DNA of 64,000 nt from Paenibacillus_AB sp036577625 (lineage in GTDB: Bacteria > Bacillota > Bacilli > Paenibacillales > NBRC-103111). The DNA lies in NCBI RefSeq assembly GCF_036577625.1, contig NZ_JARBDC010000038.1, forward strand, positions 1-64,000. The letters run 5' to 3'. Each line of letters begins with the position of its first letter. Position 1 is the stretch's first letter. A model generated the notes under the pieces. That model had not been told where the DNA came from. It was given only the letters and a program-made list of their open reading frames with translations, and did not search any database. Shown here one piece after another: positions 26,880-35,934 of this stretch. A program made the translations under genes and the position numbers.

Positions 26880-27125
26880 TTAATCGAACGCTTTTTGCGA
26901 TCGAGGATAGTTGGATTTGAGTACATAGCAAGCAAACCGATCTACATCGTCAATATAGTCAATATAATCGTCTGTCCGCGATTTCTTTTCGAACTCTTCT
27001 GCCCACAGACGTATCCTTTGAACCAAGAGCCGGGAATCATCGACTTCAATTTCACCTGTTTCAATAAGGTAGCCCGCGTTAAGTGCAATATCGATTGCCG
27101 TTTCAAAAATTATATCCCTGCTCAT
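26880..27125 (-). CDS. Small acidic hypothetical protein
   Basis: An 81-residue acidic helical protein (…DDYIDYIDDVDRF…) with GGAGG before ATG 27125. It is the last gene upstream of the strong terminator at 26835. No family is recognised. Confidence 0.5.
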   Translation of the reverse strand: MSRDIIFETAIDIALNAGYLIETGEIEVDDSRLLVQRIRLWAEEFEKKSRTDDYIDYIDDVDRFACYVLKSNYPRSQKAFD

Positions 27126-27145
27126 AGAACCTCCAAATATGAAAG

Positions 27146-27484
27146 TTATCCAACCTCGAATTGAAAGGGGATCTGAATTACCTTTTGTTCCGATACTTCA
27201 TCGATAAACTTGGAAAGCTGTCCGATTGGGGCTTCTCTCCTCGCAAGCTCTTTAAATAGTTCAAAGTAACGTTTGTTTTTGCCTATGTTCCGACTCTCGC
27301 GAATGATTCGTGCCAGTTCCCTTAATTGACGCTCGTCCTCGTCGAACATTAATTGATTACGCGGCACGACGGAGGTACGCCCATCAAAGTGTCTTACGGT
27401 AACCATCGTAACCCCATACCGATCACGACTGGCGCGGCCGGCTTGAACTACTTCGTTTGGAACGATGTAGATAGCTTCCATCAT
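27146..27484 (-). CDS. Hypothetical protein
   Basis: A 112-residue protein. The N-terminal half looks beta-rich with RYGVTMVTVRHFDGRTSVVPRNQL, the second half helical. AAAGGAG lies upstream. It belongs to the closely spaced run from 29257 down. Confidence 0.5.
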   Translation of the reverse strand: MMEAIYIVPNEVVQAGRASRDRYGVTMVTVRHFDGRTSVVPRNQLMFDEDERQLRELARIIRESRNIGKNKRYFELFKELARREAPIGQLSKFIDEVSEQKVIQIPFQFEVG

Positions 27485-27512
27485 GTTTCCTCACACTCCT
27501 TTCGGAGTCTTA

Positions 27513-27842
27513 TCAGGCGCTCACCGAGTACTCGTTCGTTTTTTGATCGAGCACTGCATTATACATCAAGCAATGCCCAACCCAATAATTAATGACGTGG
27601 ACGCATGCCGTTCGAATGTACTCGATCGAAATGTCACCGAGACCCGCCGATTGAAGTTCGGGCGAAACCAGGAACCGATAGGTTTCGTTCTTCTCCCCGT
27701 CTTCGTTAAAGGAAAAATGGAGCTCCAAATATTTGTGCTTGAGTAATTTGTTCAATTCAAATCGAACGGCATCTTCGCCATGCTTCAACGCTTCGACAAC
27801 GAAGCCCGCATGAATATTGATCAGTGAAATGTTATGGATCAT
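27513..27842 (-). CDS. Hypothetical protein
   Basis: A 109-residue mixed alpha/beta protein with GAGGAGCG before the ATG. No motif is recognised. Co-oriented and close to its neighbours. Confidence 0.5.
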   Translation of the reverse strand: MIHNISLINIHAGFVVEALKHGEDAVRFELNKLLKHKYLELHFSFNEDGEKNETYRFLVSPELQSAGLGDISIEYIRTACVHVINYWVGHCLMYNAVLDQKTNEYSVSA

Positions 27843-27872
27843 GGATTACGCTCCTCGATAAGTTGATTGATA

Positions 27873-28403
27873 TTATCCCGGGAAATGTCTTATGGGCAAC
27901 AAAGACAAATCGTCCACTCCGTTGTTTTGTTCACTTGATTGCTCGATGGCACGAAACTCGATGCCGGTAAACGTGTACCGCCGCTTCATCTTCTTCGTCT
28001 TGGGATCACAATGATAGAGACGCTGAGTGCTTCCGACATGAATCCCGTCCGTGTAATTAAGCCGTACAGCATGAAACCATTGCTCGGCCTTCCACATCAC
28101 TTCGGGCTCGCCTTCAAGTGGGAAAAAGTCGGTCCCGTGATTGCGCACGAACCAGCAAAACGGTACGTTTAGGAACTGCTCCATATAACCAAGATCCAGT
28201 TCGTAAAAGTCTGCAAAGTACGCTTCAACGACGTCCCGCACAACGCAATGCATTTGTTGCACGAGTGGGTCGCTACCAAAGATTTCCCACATACGGGTAA
28301 CGTTTTGTAACCTGGTTGTCGCAGCATCAAGTTGTTCCAGACAGCCGGTACGCCGCTCGATCTCCACGTCACCCTGAAGCTGTTCGAGGAAACTGTTAAT
28401 CAT
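27873..28403 (-). CDS. Hypothetical protein
   Basis: A 176-residue protein rich in aromatic residues with a helical N-terminal half. The later part reads YHCDPKTKKMKRRYTF. It follows the D12 methylase by 23 bases. No family is recognised. Confidence 0.5.
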   Translation of the reverse strand: MINSFLEQLQGDVEIERRTGCLEQLDAATTRLQNVTRMWEIFGSDPLVQQMHCVVRDVVEAYFADFYELDLGYMEQFLNVPFCWFVRNHGTDFFPLEGEPEVMWKAEQWFHAVRLNYTDGIHVGSTQRLYHCDPKTKKMKRRYTFTGIEFRAIEQSSEQNNGVDDLSLLPIRHFPG

Positions 28404-28426
28404 CGTCTACCCCTCCGCAAGGTTAC

Positions 28427-29257
28427 TTAAAATAACCAAATCGTTTCTGACGATTCGGATTTGTAATTCATGAACAAGTACTCCGTTTCGACCCTTCGTT
28501 TCTGACCAAGGGATGCCTTACGAACGGAGCCAACCTTTGTCTCGAGAGTTACATAGTCCCAATCCCTATAGAGCTCAAGGATAATGGGATCGCCGAAATA
28601 AGTCACCAGACATTTCCCTTCGATATGCCGGAGCATATAGGCCAGTTCCGCATGATCTTCGTGCTTGAAATCACCTTTATAGAATGATTCGCGACCTACG
28701 TACGGCGGATCGATAAAGAAAAAAACGTCCGGTCCGTCGTATCGTTCGATGATCTCTCGGAAGTCCAAGCATTCGATCATCACCGAGCGGAACCGCTTTT
28801 CAAAAGCATCCAGCTTGGCGACCGCATTCTGGTAGTCTACAGCAGAATTTTTAACCTTTCCGGCACGCCAACCACTCAATTGATTAGGTGTCGGAATAAT
28901 GCTATGGCGAAGTAAATAAAACCAACGGACGGCTCGTTCAAACGAATCCCCCGGCAATTCCTCACTGAGCCATTTTTCATAAAGAAAGCGACTCGTGGGA
29001 AGGGATTCCAGCGCTTCGATCAGCTGCTCCTTATGGTCTCGTAGCACCAAGTAGAAATTGATGAGGTCGCAGTCTTTATCATTAAACACTTCGACCTTAC
29101 TTGGCTGCCGGGCAACCGTCATATGAGCGCCTCCGCCGAAAACGTCTACCCAACAATGATGCGAGGGGATATAAGGAAGAATCGATTTGGCAAGCCATTT
29201 CTTTCCGCCGAACCAGCGAATGCAAGATAAACCCGATCGTACTAGCGCATCTTTCAT
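28427..29257 (-). CDS. D12-class DNA adenine-N6 methyltransferase
   Basis: A 276-residue Dam-like enzyme. Motif I is near the start (VDVFGGGAHMT, preceded by RWFGGKKWL), an acidic FNDKD segment follows, and the catalytic DPPY lies in FFFIDPPYVGRESF at about residue 180. Length and motif order are complete. It should methylate adenine in a short target. No restriction nuclease partner is adjacent, so a protective or regulatory role is likely. Confidence 0.9.
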   Translation of the reverse strand: MKDALVRSGLSCIRWFGGKKWLAKSILPYIPSHHCWVDVFGGGAHMTVARQPSKVEVFNDKDCDLINFYLVLRDHKEQLIEALESLPTSRFLYEKWLSEELPGDSFERAVRWFYLLRHSIIPTPNQLSGWRAGKVKNSAVDYQNAVAKLDAFEKRFRSVMIECLDFREIIERYDGPDVFFFIDPPYVGRESFYKGDFKHEDHAELAYMLRHIEGKCLVTYFGDPIILELYRDWDYVTLETKVGSVRKASLGQKRRVETEYLFMNYKSESSETIWLF

Positions 29258-29270
29258 CTAGCCATCTCTC

Positions 29271-29473
29271 CTATTTCCCGAAATCGAATTGGATCGATTC
29301 GGAAAAATAGGCAGGACTCTTTTTGTCCTCTTGCGCTTCCTCGACCTTGTAGAATGCACAAGTGCTACTTATCCCGATGGGGAGCTCGCAGAAGGGGGCT
29401 GCAATGAACCGCTTAGCGGGAAACCCGCTCCTTCAATCGCACCTGAGATTAGAGAGAGTGGCTGTGTCTCCAT
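29271..29473 (-). pseudogene. Possible frameshifted small gene
   Basis: A frame starting at ATG 29473 (METQPLSLISG...) runs about 22 sensible residues. A second frame then reads on as FIAAPFCELPIGI...FYKVEEAQED...SESIQFDFGK to TAG 29271. The join is one frame change near 29400-29410. It could be a mutated gene, a sequencing error or a recoding site. The stop overlaps the ribosome site of the D12 methylase. Confidence 0.35.
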
Positions 29474-29506
29474 TTGTACTTCATTCCTTCACCTTCCATT
29501 GAACGT

Positions 29507-30394
29507 TTACTTAAGAAGAGCGATTTGCATCCGCTGCAGAGCAGCAAAAACATTATTTTCTGCCATAAGTGCGTAATTATGCTTGATTAAGTAGAGCCGC
29601 AACTTGGCGATACTCGCTCCGAACTTGCACTTTAATCGTTCGAAATCGCTATGCATATGAAGATCAACTAGTGATTGAACCGACTGTAGACTACTGGAGA
29701 GCTCACCAAACTTATCTTCCTCACTCATTGTGTTTTCAAATTCGGCGTACGCCTTCTTTGTGTCCTTACACTTTTGGCGATAGCAGCCTAGAAGCTTCTT
29801 CAGCTCCTCCATGTTCGCTTCGATTCCGTACAAATGAGCCCGTTTCTCGAACTGCTCAACGACTCTGCTCGCCTCCTGCGGTGTCTGAAATCGAATCAAC
29901 GACGATATAAGCAGTTTTTTCCGTTCAATATCCTTCAATCTCCGTTGGTTGAGTTCTTCCTCGATCATCCCTTCATACCATCCCGGCTTTATTCCCAAGG
30001 GAACTCCGTCGCCGTAAATCCGGAATTCGATTCCATGTTGTTGGAAAAGTCGCTTCAACGGGTCGGAAATGGTACGACCAGCGTGGATCTCTACAAAGGG
30101 GGCAGGTTTCGTCTGTAAAACGAAGGCAAGTATTTTCTCTGCAAACGTTTCGCACTCGGTTCGCCGCGGGTGCCACTTTTGAACCGGGTACGGCTCCACG
30201 ATTTCGTTATAGCCCAGTATTCGCTGGCTATGGAAACTGAGAAAGAAAATACTTTCAGATGGGAAATTCCGAACCTCCATGTACTGTATTACGTTGTTAA
30301 CCCAACGACTGCGAGGCCCACGATAAAACTTGTTGGCAGGCATCGGTATATCGTGACGGGTAGACGACTCCGTAATGAATGCAATCCGATTCAA
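29507..30394 (-). CDS. DUF6884/YaaA-like protein
   Basis: A 295-residue protein. The first ~120 residues match the DUF6884 group related to YaaA: KFYRGPRSRWVNNVIQYM, FFLSFHSQRILGY, EPYP and a following glutamate. The remaining ~170 residues are coiled and helical. It starts with TTG at 30394, 9 bases after GGAGGAG, and sits 15 bases behind the E1-like gene at the end of the PRTRC-type cassette. YaaA-like proteins are tied to base protection and DNA-modification islands; the precise role is unknown. Confidence 0.55.
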   Translation of the reverse strand: MNRIAFITESSTRHDIPMPANKFYRGPRSRWVNNVIQYMEVRNFPSESIFFLSFHSQRILGYNEIVEPYPVQKWHPRRTECETFAEKILAFVLQTKPAPFVEIHAGRTISDPLKRLFQQHGIEFRIYGDGVPLGIKPGWYEGMIEEELNQRRLKDIERKKLLISSLIRFQTPQEASRVVEQFEKRAHLYGIEANMEELKKLLGCYRQKCKDTKKAYAEFENTMSEEDKFGELSSSLQSVQSLVDLHMHSDFERLKCKFGASIAKLRLYLIKHNYALMAENNVFAALQRMQIALLK

Positions 30395-30409
30395 GGCTCA
30401 ATCTCCTCC

Positions 30410-31345
30410 TCAAACACCTGTATCATTCGATCGAGGGCCCGCTTCTTTTATGTTCTGAAAGCTTCTTAATGTCGCATCATTAATAAACGTATCCATTCCG
30501 CCGCTGCATCCCGTTTGCGCATTAAAATTAATGACGTGCGTGTAAATGCTATCGGAATGGAATAAATTGTTCATGATGGTATTCGCAAGTTGTGCAGCAA
30601 GTTTATTGGTCGCACAGCGCTGCGGTGCCTCTGTAATCAAATCGCCGCAGCTTTCACCCGGAAAGTGGGACAAAGCATCCTCCCATATATTCGAGAATAT
30701 TTGGGCAACCGGCGCGAGGACGACCTCGCCATTGAATTTAAGGCCGCAAACGATCTGCCCGCCAAATCCGCTTTGGTCCATCGACTTCTTCTCTTCATCG
30801 GTGAGATCACGACGATCCGAGTTCGAGTACAGGACTCCTTCTACTCCCGCGTCGATATAAATAAGTGTGTCGAGGGTATCCGAATAAAAGAAGTCATCCA
30901 GCAGCTGTCGCGTTCGGTTATTATCGACCATACCAACAAGAACCGGTATGACTTGCGTCTGTTCAGATACGGGAAGTTCGGGAAATAACTGCTTGAGCAC
31001 TTCGACATCCTTTACGTACGAAGTGAACCGCTTCACAGTGATGCCGTAATGTTCTCCATATCGTTCGGCGAGGGCAACGGCCTTGTACTCTTCCGCTTCC
31101 ACGTCTTCTTCGCAAAAGAGCTGGTTGTCAAGGTTTTTGGGTTCTACCCGATCGCCGTCAACTATAGTTAAATCGTAACGAAAATGCTCGTAGTTGTATT
31201 TTTTTTCGGCCGCTCGTAGGTGAGTCGAGATGTCCTGACATAACCCTCGAATAAAATGCGAGCCATTTGCTCCACATCCGATCACAACGATCTGGTAAAG
31301 GACACGAGTTTTGCCTCTTTTCTTCAGATGTAACCCATTAGGCAT
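30410..31345 (-). CDS. ThiF/E1-like enzyme of a PRTRC-type cassette
   Basis: A 311-residue E1-superfamily adenylating enzyme. The nucleotide-binding loop is GCGANGSHFIRGL, followed by LTIVDGDRVEPKNLDNQLF with the conserved Asp/Arg/Asn pattern of ThiF and MoeB. Later come VGMVDNNRTR and a C-terminal CGDLITEAPQRCATNKLAA. It should adenylate the C-terminal glycine of a ubiquitin-like partner, here the 124-residue Ubl gene two genes upstream. A terminator-like hairpin lies in its leader before AAGGAGG. Confidence 0.8.
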   Translation of the reverse strand: MPNGLHLKKRGKTRVLYQIVVIGCGANGSHFIRGLCQDISTHLRAAEKKYNYEHFRYDLTIVDGDRVEPKNLDNQLFCEEDVEAEEYKAVALAERYGEHYGITVKRFTSYVKDVEVLKQLFPELPVSEQTQVIPVLVGMVDNNRTRQLLDDFFYSDTLDTLIYIDAGVEGVLYSNSDRRDLTDEEKKSMDQSGFGGQIVCGLKFNGEVVLAPVAQIFSNIWEDALSHFPGESCGDLITEAPQRCATNKLAAQLANTIMNNLFHSDSIYTHVINFNAQTGCSGGMDTFINDATLRSFQNIKEAGPRSNDTGV

Positions 31346-31360
31346 GGAAAATCCTCCTTG

Positions 31361-31403
31361 AAATAAAGAAAAGAAGAACCTCAACCATCCGGCAGAGTTC
31401 TTC
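31361..31403 (-). terminator. Terminator-like hairpin in the ThiF leader
   Basis: GAAGAAC and GTTCTTC arms (31373-31379, 31397-31403) extended by an inner CUC/GAG pair, then a T-rich tail, then AAGGAGG 11 bases on. It can make ThiF expression lower than that of the upstream cassette genes. Confidence 0.6.
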
Positions 31404-31412
31404 TCCTCCAAA

Positions 31413-32081
31413 TTACTGTACAATGTGAACCCGTTTATTCCATTCCGTTGGGTATGGAAGAAAGATAGGTGAGTCCAGGTGCAGGGAATCAAAAATCCGC
31501 TCTGGCGGCAATAGAAAAAACTTCCCGTTATAACCTACTCGCAGCTGCATCTCCGGAATTTTACGATGAAGCCGCCCGATGACACCATAAAGCATAAATG
31601 CCTTCTCGTTCTCATTGTCGGTTTCTGAAAATTCGGCGGACATAGAGTTATGCGAATGGATATGACAGACCTCGATAAATCGATTCTCGTCGTCCAAGTG
31701 CCTGTTGAACGTCGCGTCGATCCGGTCTCGCTTGACCCATTGATGAGGGCACTCCACTATATACCTTTGGTCGACAGTATCCCAAAAAATCTGTACCATG
31801 ACCTCATTCATATCCCATTCGTTGCAGTAATCTCGAAAGAAACAAAGAATTTGTAGCATGATTTTGCCCGGAATTTTGGGTAAATTAAACTGAAATCCAG
31901 TTGGTACATCCTCCAGCTCCGCAATCCGTTCCACACGAGATACCATGATCCCGATCGGTTCCTTCCGGATTTCGTATAACCGGCCATCTTTGCCGGCCAC
32001 AATATTAAACAGCTTGGGAGACCTCGATTTCAAAAACTCCGAGATACTCCAATAAAACCCCCGAATGCCCATACTAATCAT
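31413..32081 (-). CDS. JAB/MPN metallopeptidase (PRTRC A-like)
   Basis: A 222-residue protein. The JAMM zinc motif is visible as HIHSHNSMSAEFSETDNEN (HxH, then S and D at the standard spacing), with an upstream glutamate in the region before it. JAB proteases trim or remove ubiquitin-like tags, and PRTRC A is a JAB protein. The start overlaps the Ubl stop as ATGA at 32078-32081, so the two are translationally coupled. Confidence 0.82.
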   Translation of the reverse strand: MISMGIRGFYWSISEFLKSRSPKLFNIVAGKDGRLYEIRKEPIGIMVSRVERIAELEDVPTGFQFNLPKIPGKIMLQILCFFRDYCNEWDMNEVMVQIFWDTVDQRYIVECPHQWVKRDRIDATFNRHLDDENRFIEVCHIHSHNSMSAEFSETDNENEKAFMLYGVIGRLHRKIPEMQLRVGYNGKFFLLPPERIFDSLHLDSPIFLPYPTEWNKRVHIVQ

Positions 32082-32452
32082 CCCTTCGTCGTTCCGGACG
32101 CGTAAGGCATAAGCCTCCTGGTTTCCAAATCGTAATCCCATACCGTTCGTTGTTCGGTAAGCTCGAAAAATTGCAATTCCATTTTTTCACGGAGTTGCTT
32201 CAACGAGATTTTTCCCGAATCCGGAACATCGGTAACGAAATCGGCGACCTGAAAAGTATGAGTGGCGTAATGAATTGAGAAATCCAAATCGACCTCGATG
32301 TTCTGGTCTTTTGCCGAACGTGCCGGCGAGTTCGCGGGTTTCTCTGCCCTAGCCGGTTTTTGCGAATTCGATTTCTTCTTCTCGATTATGCTCGGTGCAT
32401 ACTCGTCTCCAAAAAGAGATAATTGTTCAGGTGAATTGGCTGTTGTATCCAT
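32078..32452 (-). CDS. Ubiquitin-like protein (PRTRC C-like)
   Basis: A 124-residue protein. The first ~55 residues are a low-complexity, basic, proline-rich tail. The last ~70 are a likely beta-grasp domain: strands in VDLDFSIHYATHTFQV, a helix KISLKQLREKMELQFFEL, and the C-terminus SGTTKG, ending in glycine as PRTRC C proteins do. A terminal glycine suits activation by the neighbouring E1-like enzyme. Start ATG 32452 has GGAGGG. Confidence 0.65.
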   Translation of the reverse strand: MDTTANSPEQLSLFGDEYAPSIIEKKKSNSQKPARAEKPANSPARSAKDQNIEVDLDFSIHYATHTFQVADFVTDVPDSGKISLKQLREKMELQFFELTEQRTVWDYDLETRRLMPYASGTTKG

Positions 32453-32469
32453 AGTTCCCTCCAATAATG

Positions 32470-33723
32470 TTATTCGAATTCATTGATTTCTTCGGATTCG
32501 TCGAAATCCGCATCCTCTTCGAGTTCATCTTCTTCCGGTTGGGCGGTCTCAGCCCGAGGGAGATTCAGATAGTCTGCCAGGGTTGCCCCCGTACTTTCAA
32601 GAATCCCGTCATCAAAATCTTTACCGGAAAATTTGATGAACCGATCCCGAAGATTTTCGTATTTGTAAAGGTCATTATTACTCGGACTGTTCAGAAAGAG
32701 AAACGGAAGGGTGGAAAGTAAATTCAAGTTGTTATAAATATCCTGTTCCGTACCTAGTTTGTTCAGTTCCGGCCAGCAGGCTTGCATGCTCCTTCCAGCA
32801 TGCTGGACATTGGAATACGGGTAATAAAACACTTCCGTATTTGCCCCTATAACTTTGTCCGTAACGGTCAGGACGTTCGCCGACATTTGGCTGCCGGGAA
32901 AGACCTTGAATACAAATACTAGCTTCGGATACCCGACGTTTTTATACAAGTCATTACCAAACTGAACATTAAATCGTTGCTTCTCGACTTCTATGGCCAC
33001 GGTTCGGCAACCCGCGCCGTTCTCCTGATAGAGAATGCAGTTACGAGGCAAAAGCGGACTGGAAAGCCGATGACTCGCCATAAAAGGTCGCAGATACTCA
33101 AAAATCCAATTTTGATCCAATTTGTTAATAAGAATCGAGAACATGGATCGCAGTAATTTCTCGTTTCCCTTCCGATTCATGCCTTCCAAAAGTGAACGGT
33201 AAACCTTGGTGATAATATCGTCCGAAGAATTGGAGATGTCGATCTTTCCCAACAAAGTTGTGAGGAAATGATCAAAATACTTGGAGTCCTCCAGTCCCTC
33301 GACCCGCTTCATAACCTGCGATAGTAACTGGTTCAACCCTTGCTCACTGAGCGATGAAACATCGATATTATCGGTAAAGGTATAGAATAGTCGCAATATT
33401 ATATCTCGATCGCTTTCATCACCAAACCGCTGCAAGAAAAGCTTGAACACTTGATTAACTTCGTTGGTATTCGAAGAAGATTCGATCAGCGGACCGAAGA
33501 TTTCGAGTAGGGAAAACTGTTTTTGACCGTCCCTTACTAAAAACCTTCGAATGTCTGCATCATCAAGCATGGTCATTAATGAAAAAATGAGCTCATCCGT
33601 CCGGATGCGCTCACTCTTAACCAAAAGTCCGTTCACATGGTCTTCAACGGTTGCCAGCAAGCCACCTCTAGGCAACCGAATCAACGTTTCTTCTTGCCTG
33701 CTCGTCCGCAGAGCATGTTGCAT
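32470..33723 (-). CDS. PRTRC B-like protein with helical N-terminal extension
   Basis: A 417-residue protein. The C-terminal half (from ~residue 215) has KLVFVFKVFP, PYSNVQHAGRSMQACWPELN and FLFLNSPSNNDLY, which I associate with PRTRC protein B. The N-terminal ~210 residues are helical and absent from ordinary B proteins. The tail is very acidic (EEDELEEDADFDESEE). Start ATG 33723 follows GGAGGGAAAGGG. It is the first gene of the Ubl cassette and overlaps the gene before it by 56 bases. Confidence 0.65.
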   Translation of the reverse strand: MQHALRTSRQEETLIRLPRGGLLATVEDHVNGLLVKSERIRTDELIFSLMTMLDDADIRRFLVRDGQKQFSLLEIFGPLIESSSNTNEVNQVFKLFLQRFGDESDRDIILRLFYTFTDNIDVSSLSEQGLNQLLSQVMKRVEGLEDSKYFDHFLTTLLGKIDISNSSDDIITKVYRSLLEGMNRKGNEKLLRSMFSILINKLDQNWIFEYLRPFMASHRLSSPLLPRNCILYQENGAGCRTVAIEVEKQRFNVQFGNDLYKNVGYPKLVFVFKVFPGSQMSANVLTVTDKVIGANTEVFYYPYSNVQHAGRSMQACWPELNKLGTEQDIYNNLNLLSTLPFLFLNSPSNNDLYKYENLRDRFIKFSGKDFDDGILESTGATLADYLNLPRAETAQPEEDELEEDADFDESEEINEFE

Positions 33724-34192
33724 CCCTTTCCCTCCAAATCATCAATTTGTAAAAGAAACGTTCCTTGAATTCGATGAAGTCCTTTACGACATGAAAGAAA
33801 TCCGTGCCGTATCCTTCACTTTCAATGACAAACCCATCTTCAGTAAAAGACGTTTCAGCTATACAAAAACTGTATGGCGATTCAAGCGTTCGGACAGGCT
33901 CGATAATCCAGTCCTCTTCACCTTCCATCTCGGGATACTTATCTCGAAGCGATAACCATTCGATCCGCTCTGGAAAGCGTATCTCACAGGCACAATCCCT
34001 CGATTCACCAAAATCAGATGAGCCGAATAAATACGCGACCGCTTGATAGAAGAGGATGTAATTGTCGCAGAACTTCCAATTGCCTGGCAGTGGATAACCG
34101 CGATCGTGCATCACTTTCGCGACTAAAAAGTTATCCATTGCTTCCTGCCATTCCACTTGGACATTCGACGGTAGGAACAACGAAGCCGTCAT
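33668..34192 (-). CDS. Hypothetical protein before the PRTRC-type cassette
   Basis: A 174-residue protein with aromatic and acidic stretches (KFCDNYILFYQAVAYLF, EEDWIIEPV). Its start overlaps the previous gene's stop (TGATG at 34190-34194) and its end overlaps the B-like gene. It therefore belongs to the same transcript. Family unknown. Confidence 0.55.
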   Translation of the reverse strand: MTASLFLPSNVQVEWQEAMDNFLVAKVMHDRGYPLPGNWKFCDNYILFYQAVAYLFGSSDFGESRDCACEIRFPERIEWLSLRDKYPEMEGEEDWIIEPVRTLESPYSFCIAETSFTEDGFVIESEGYGTDFFHVVKDFIEFKERFFYKLMIWRERDATCSADEQARRNVDSVA

Positions 34193-34545
34193 CAGAAAAA
34201 CCTCCTCGGTGTCTTTCTCGACTTCAAGGAAGAGGCAATTTCTGCTGCATGGCCGACCCTATTGATCTCTACCAGTAGATTATGTTTATTTACTTCATCT
34301 TCATCCTCATCATCGCTTACATCATCCGGGTGATACTCGTGAATCGCCTGATACGCGCGTTCCCCATCGTTCATTGAGAAGAGATTGAAATCGACATCTC
34401 CAATACGATCAAGCGGGGAATAAATGACGAGATAGAGCAGATCCATCACTCGTTGCATACTCGCAGCTGCATCGTCCAAAATCGCTCTTTTGGTTACTTC
34501 GTTCCGAAAGGCTAGAAAATCGATACTTGCATTCGCCGTTTCCAT
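34192..34545 (-). CDS. Hypothetical acidic protein, first gene after leader copy 2
   Basis: A 117-residue protein. The first ~70 residues are helical (ASMQRVMDLLYLVIY), followed by an acidic run DDVSDDEDEDE and a basic C-terminus. GAGGAGG lies before ATG 34545. It heads the operon that runs through the PRTRC-type cassette, so the leader may govern the whole system. Confidence 0.5.
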   Translation of the reverse strand: METANASIDFLAFRNEVTKRAILDDAAASMQRVMDLLYLVIYSPLDRIGDVDFNLFSMNDGERAYQAIHEYHPDDVSDDEDEDEVNKHNLLVEINRVGHAAEIASSLKSRKTPRRFF

Positions 34546-34570
34546 AGATTCCTCCTCAAAATGGTATGAT

Positions 34571-34731
34571 CTATAAAATAAAAAGCCGACTGTAGCCATA
34601 CTACCAAGTTGGCAGTATGCTCAGCCGGCTTGTAAGCGCCCAAAAACAGAAAAACCCTACAGGCACACTTCTTCCGTAAGAAGAAACCACCCGTAGGGTT
34701 TAATACTCGCCATAAGGCTCAAGAGAGCAAC
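34571..34731 (-). ncRNA. Structured leader element, copy 2 (two hairpins)
   Basis: Minus-strand leader. The conserved GAGCCTT...GCGAGT segment is followed by hairpin 1 with arms ACCCTA/TAGGGT and a T-run. GGGCGCTTACAAGCC and hairpin 2 with GCCGGCTGA/TCAGTCGGC-type arms come next, then TTTTTATTTTATA. A promoter (TATACA, 18 bases, TAATAT) precedes it. It leads the operon starting at 34545. Confidence 0.7.
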
Positions 34732-34783
34732 GAAATAAGAAATTACTCCTCTATATTACCATATTATTTATTCGTTTGTATAG

Positions 34784-35596
34784 CTATCTCTGTTCCGAAT
34801 ATAGTCGTTCCATGGCCGAGTCCGTCAACACATACGTTGCGAACAGGATTTCAAGCGCCCGGTATTCGGCATTCGGAATCGACTTGTATTTACGAATGAG
34901 GTCGTTGTAGGTGACCTGAAGGAATGCGTCGTGATGCAGCAGCTTTTTCATTCTGTCCGGAGTAAAAATATGATGATCTGGAATTTCACCGATTTTAAAA
35001 TATTTATACTCCGTGAGACATGCGTCCTCCCTTCGGAATATCTCCCCGTAATTATTTACTTTCAAAAAATACGTATATTTTCCTTCCGTGCAGCGATATA
35101 TAATTCCGGTATGATCGTGATTGTCGTACCGGATGGAGAAGTCCCCCAGAATCGATTTTACCGTTTCGGCTGTCTGCTCTATCAAAGGAATTGTGATTTG
35201 CATTAGTCTGCGAAGCCGGCAGCGAATGGCATCTTTGGCATCTGCCCAATCGTTGACTTCCTGGAACGAGCCATTCATCGTAAAATACAGCTGATCATCT
35301 CGCGCAGCAATCCTGTGAATGAACGGATGCTTGCCTTCGACATTGTGGGTCAGCTGATACTGAAAGGCAAAATATCCGTTCACAAAGAAGGAGCAATGCC
35401 AGTTCTCATTAATTTCTCGAGCGAAATCCTTTGGATCGAGATATTGATGCGGGTCCGGCAAGGCGGTAGATTCAAACTTGCAATTCATGCATTCGAGTTC
35501 TTCAAGCACATCCACAACGAAGGGTAGCAATTGTTCTTGGACGTGTTCATTGTGCAATTCTAGCAGTTCCAGAGAAGTACGAATATGATTGTACAT
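34784..35596 (-). CDS. Hypothetical protein
   Basis: A 270-residue protein with GGAGG before ATG 35596 and a CMNC motif near residue 40. The middle is beta-rich (FFVNGYFAFQYQLTHNV...). The C-terminus is helical. No known family. Confidence 0.5.
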   Translation of the reverse strand: MYNHIRTSLELLELHNEHVQEQLLPFVVDVLEELECMNCKFESTALPDPHQYLDPKDFAREINENWHCSFFVNGYFAFQYQLTHNVEGKHPFIHRIAARDDQLYFTMNGSFQEVNDWADAKDAIRCRLRRLMQITIPLIEQTAETVKSILGDFSIRYDNHDHTGIIYRCTEGKYTYFLKVNNYGEIFRREDACLTEYKYFKIGEIPDHHIFTPDRMKKLLHHDAFLQVTYNDLIRKYKSIPNAEYRALEILFATYVLTDSAMERLYSEQR

Positions 35597-35641
35597 GCTT
35601 TAACCTCCTCGATGGTAGGGAGCGGGCAAGCCGCTCCATCA

Positions 35642-35890
35642 TTAACACAGTTCCAACACTTGTTCCATTGCTGCTTGCCTATGCTTCGGTACTAGTGGCA
35701 AGAGGGGTTGATCGATCGGATCTACACCATCCGGCTGCTCATCCACTTCGTCCAACCAAACCTGGAATCTGCTGTAGCGCTCGGAGACCCACCTTCGAAA
35801 CTCAAATGCCCGGCTTTTAATGGTCGGTTTCGTATCGATAGGGGGGCACACCGCAATGGATTCTCCGATGAAAGTCGTCGTTCGGTACAT
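35642..35890 (-). CDS. Small hypothetical protein
   Basis: An 82-residue protein starting MYRTTTFIGES after GGAGGAAAA. No recognised motif. It lies behind leader copy 3 and its second hairpin. Confidence 0.45.
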   Translation of the reverse strand: MYRTTTFIGESIAVCPPIDTKPTIKSRAFEFRRWVSERYSRFQVWLDEVDEQPDGVDPIDQPLLPLVPKHRQAAMEQVLELC

Positions 35891-35934
35891 TTGATTTTCC
35901 TCCTTATGATTGGTAGACCCATGTTTATAAAAAA

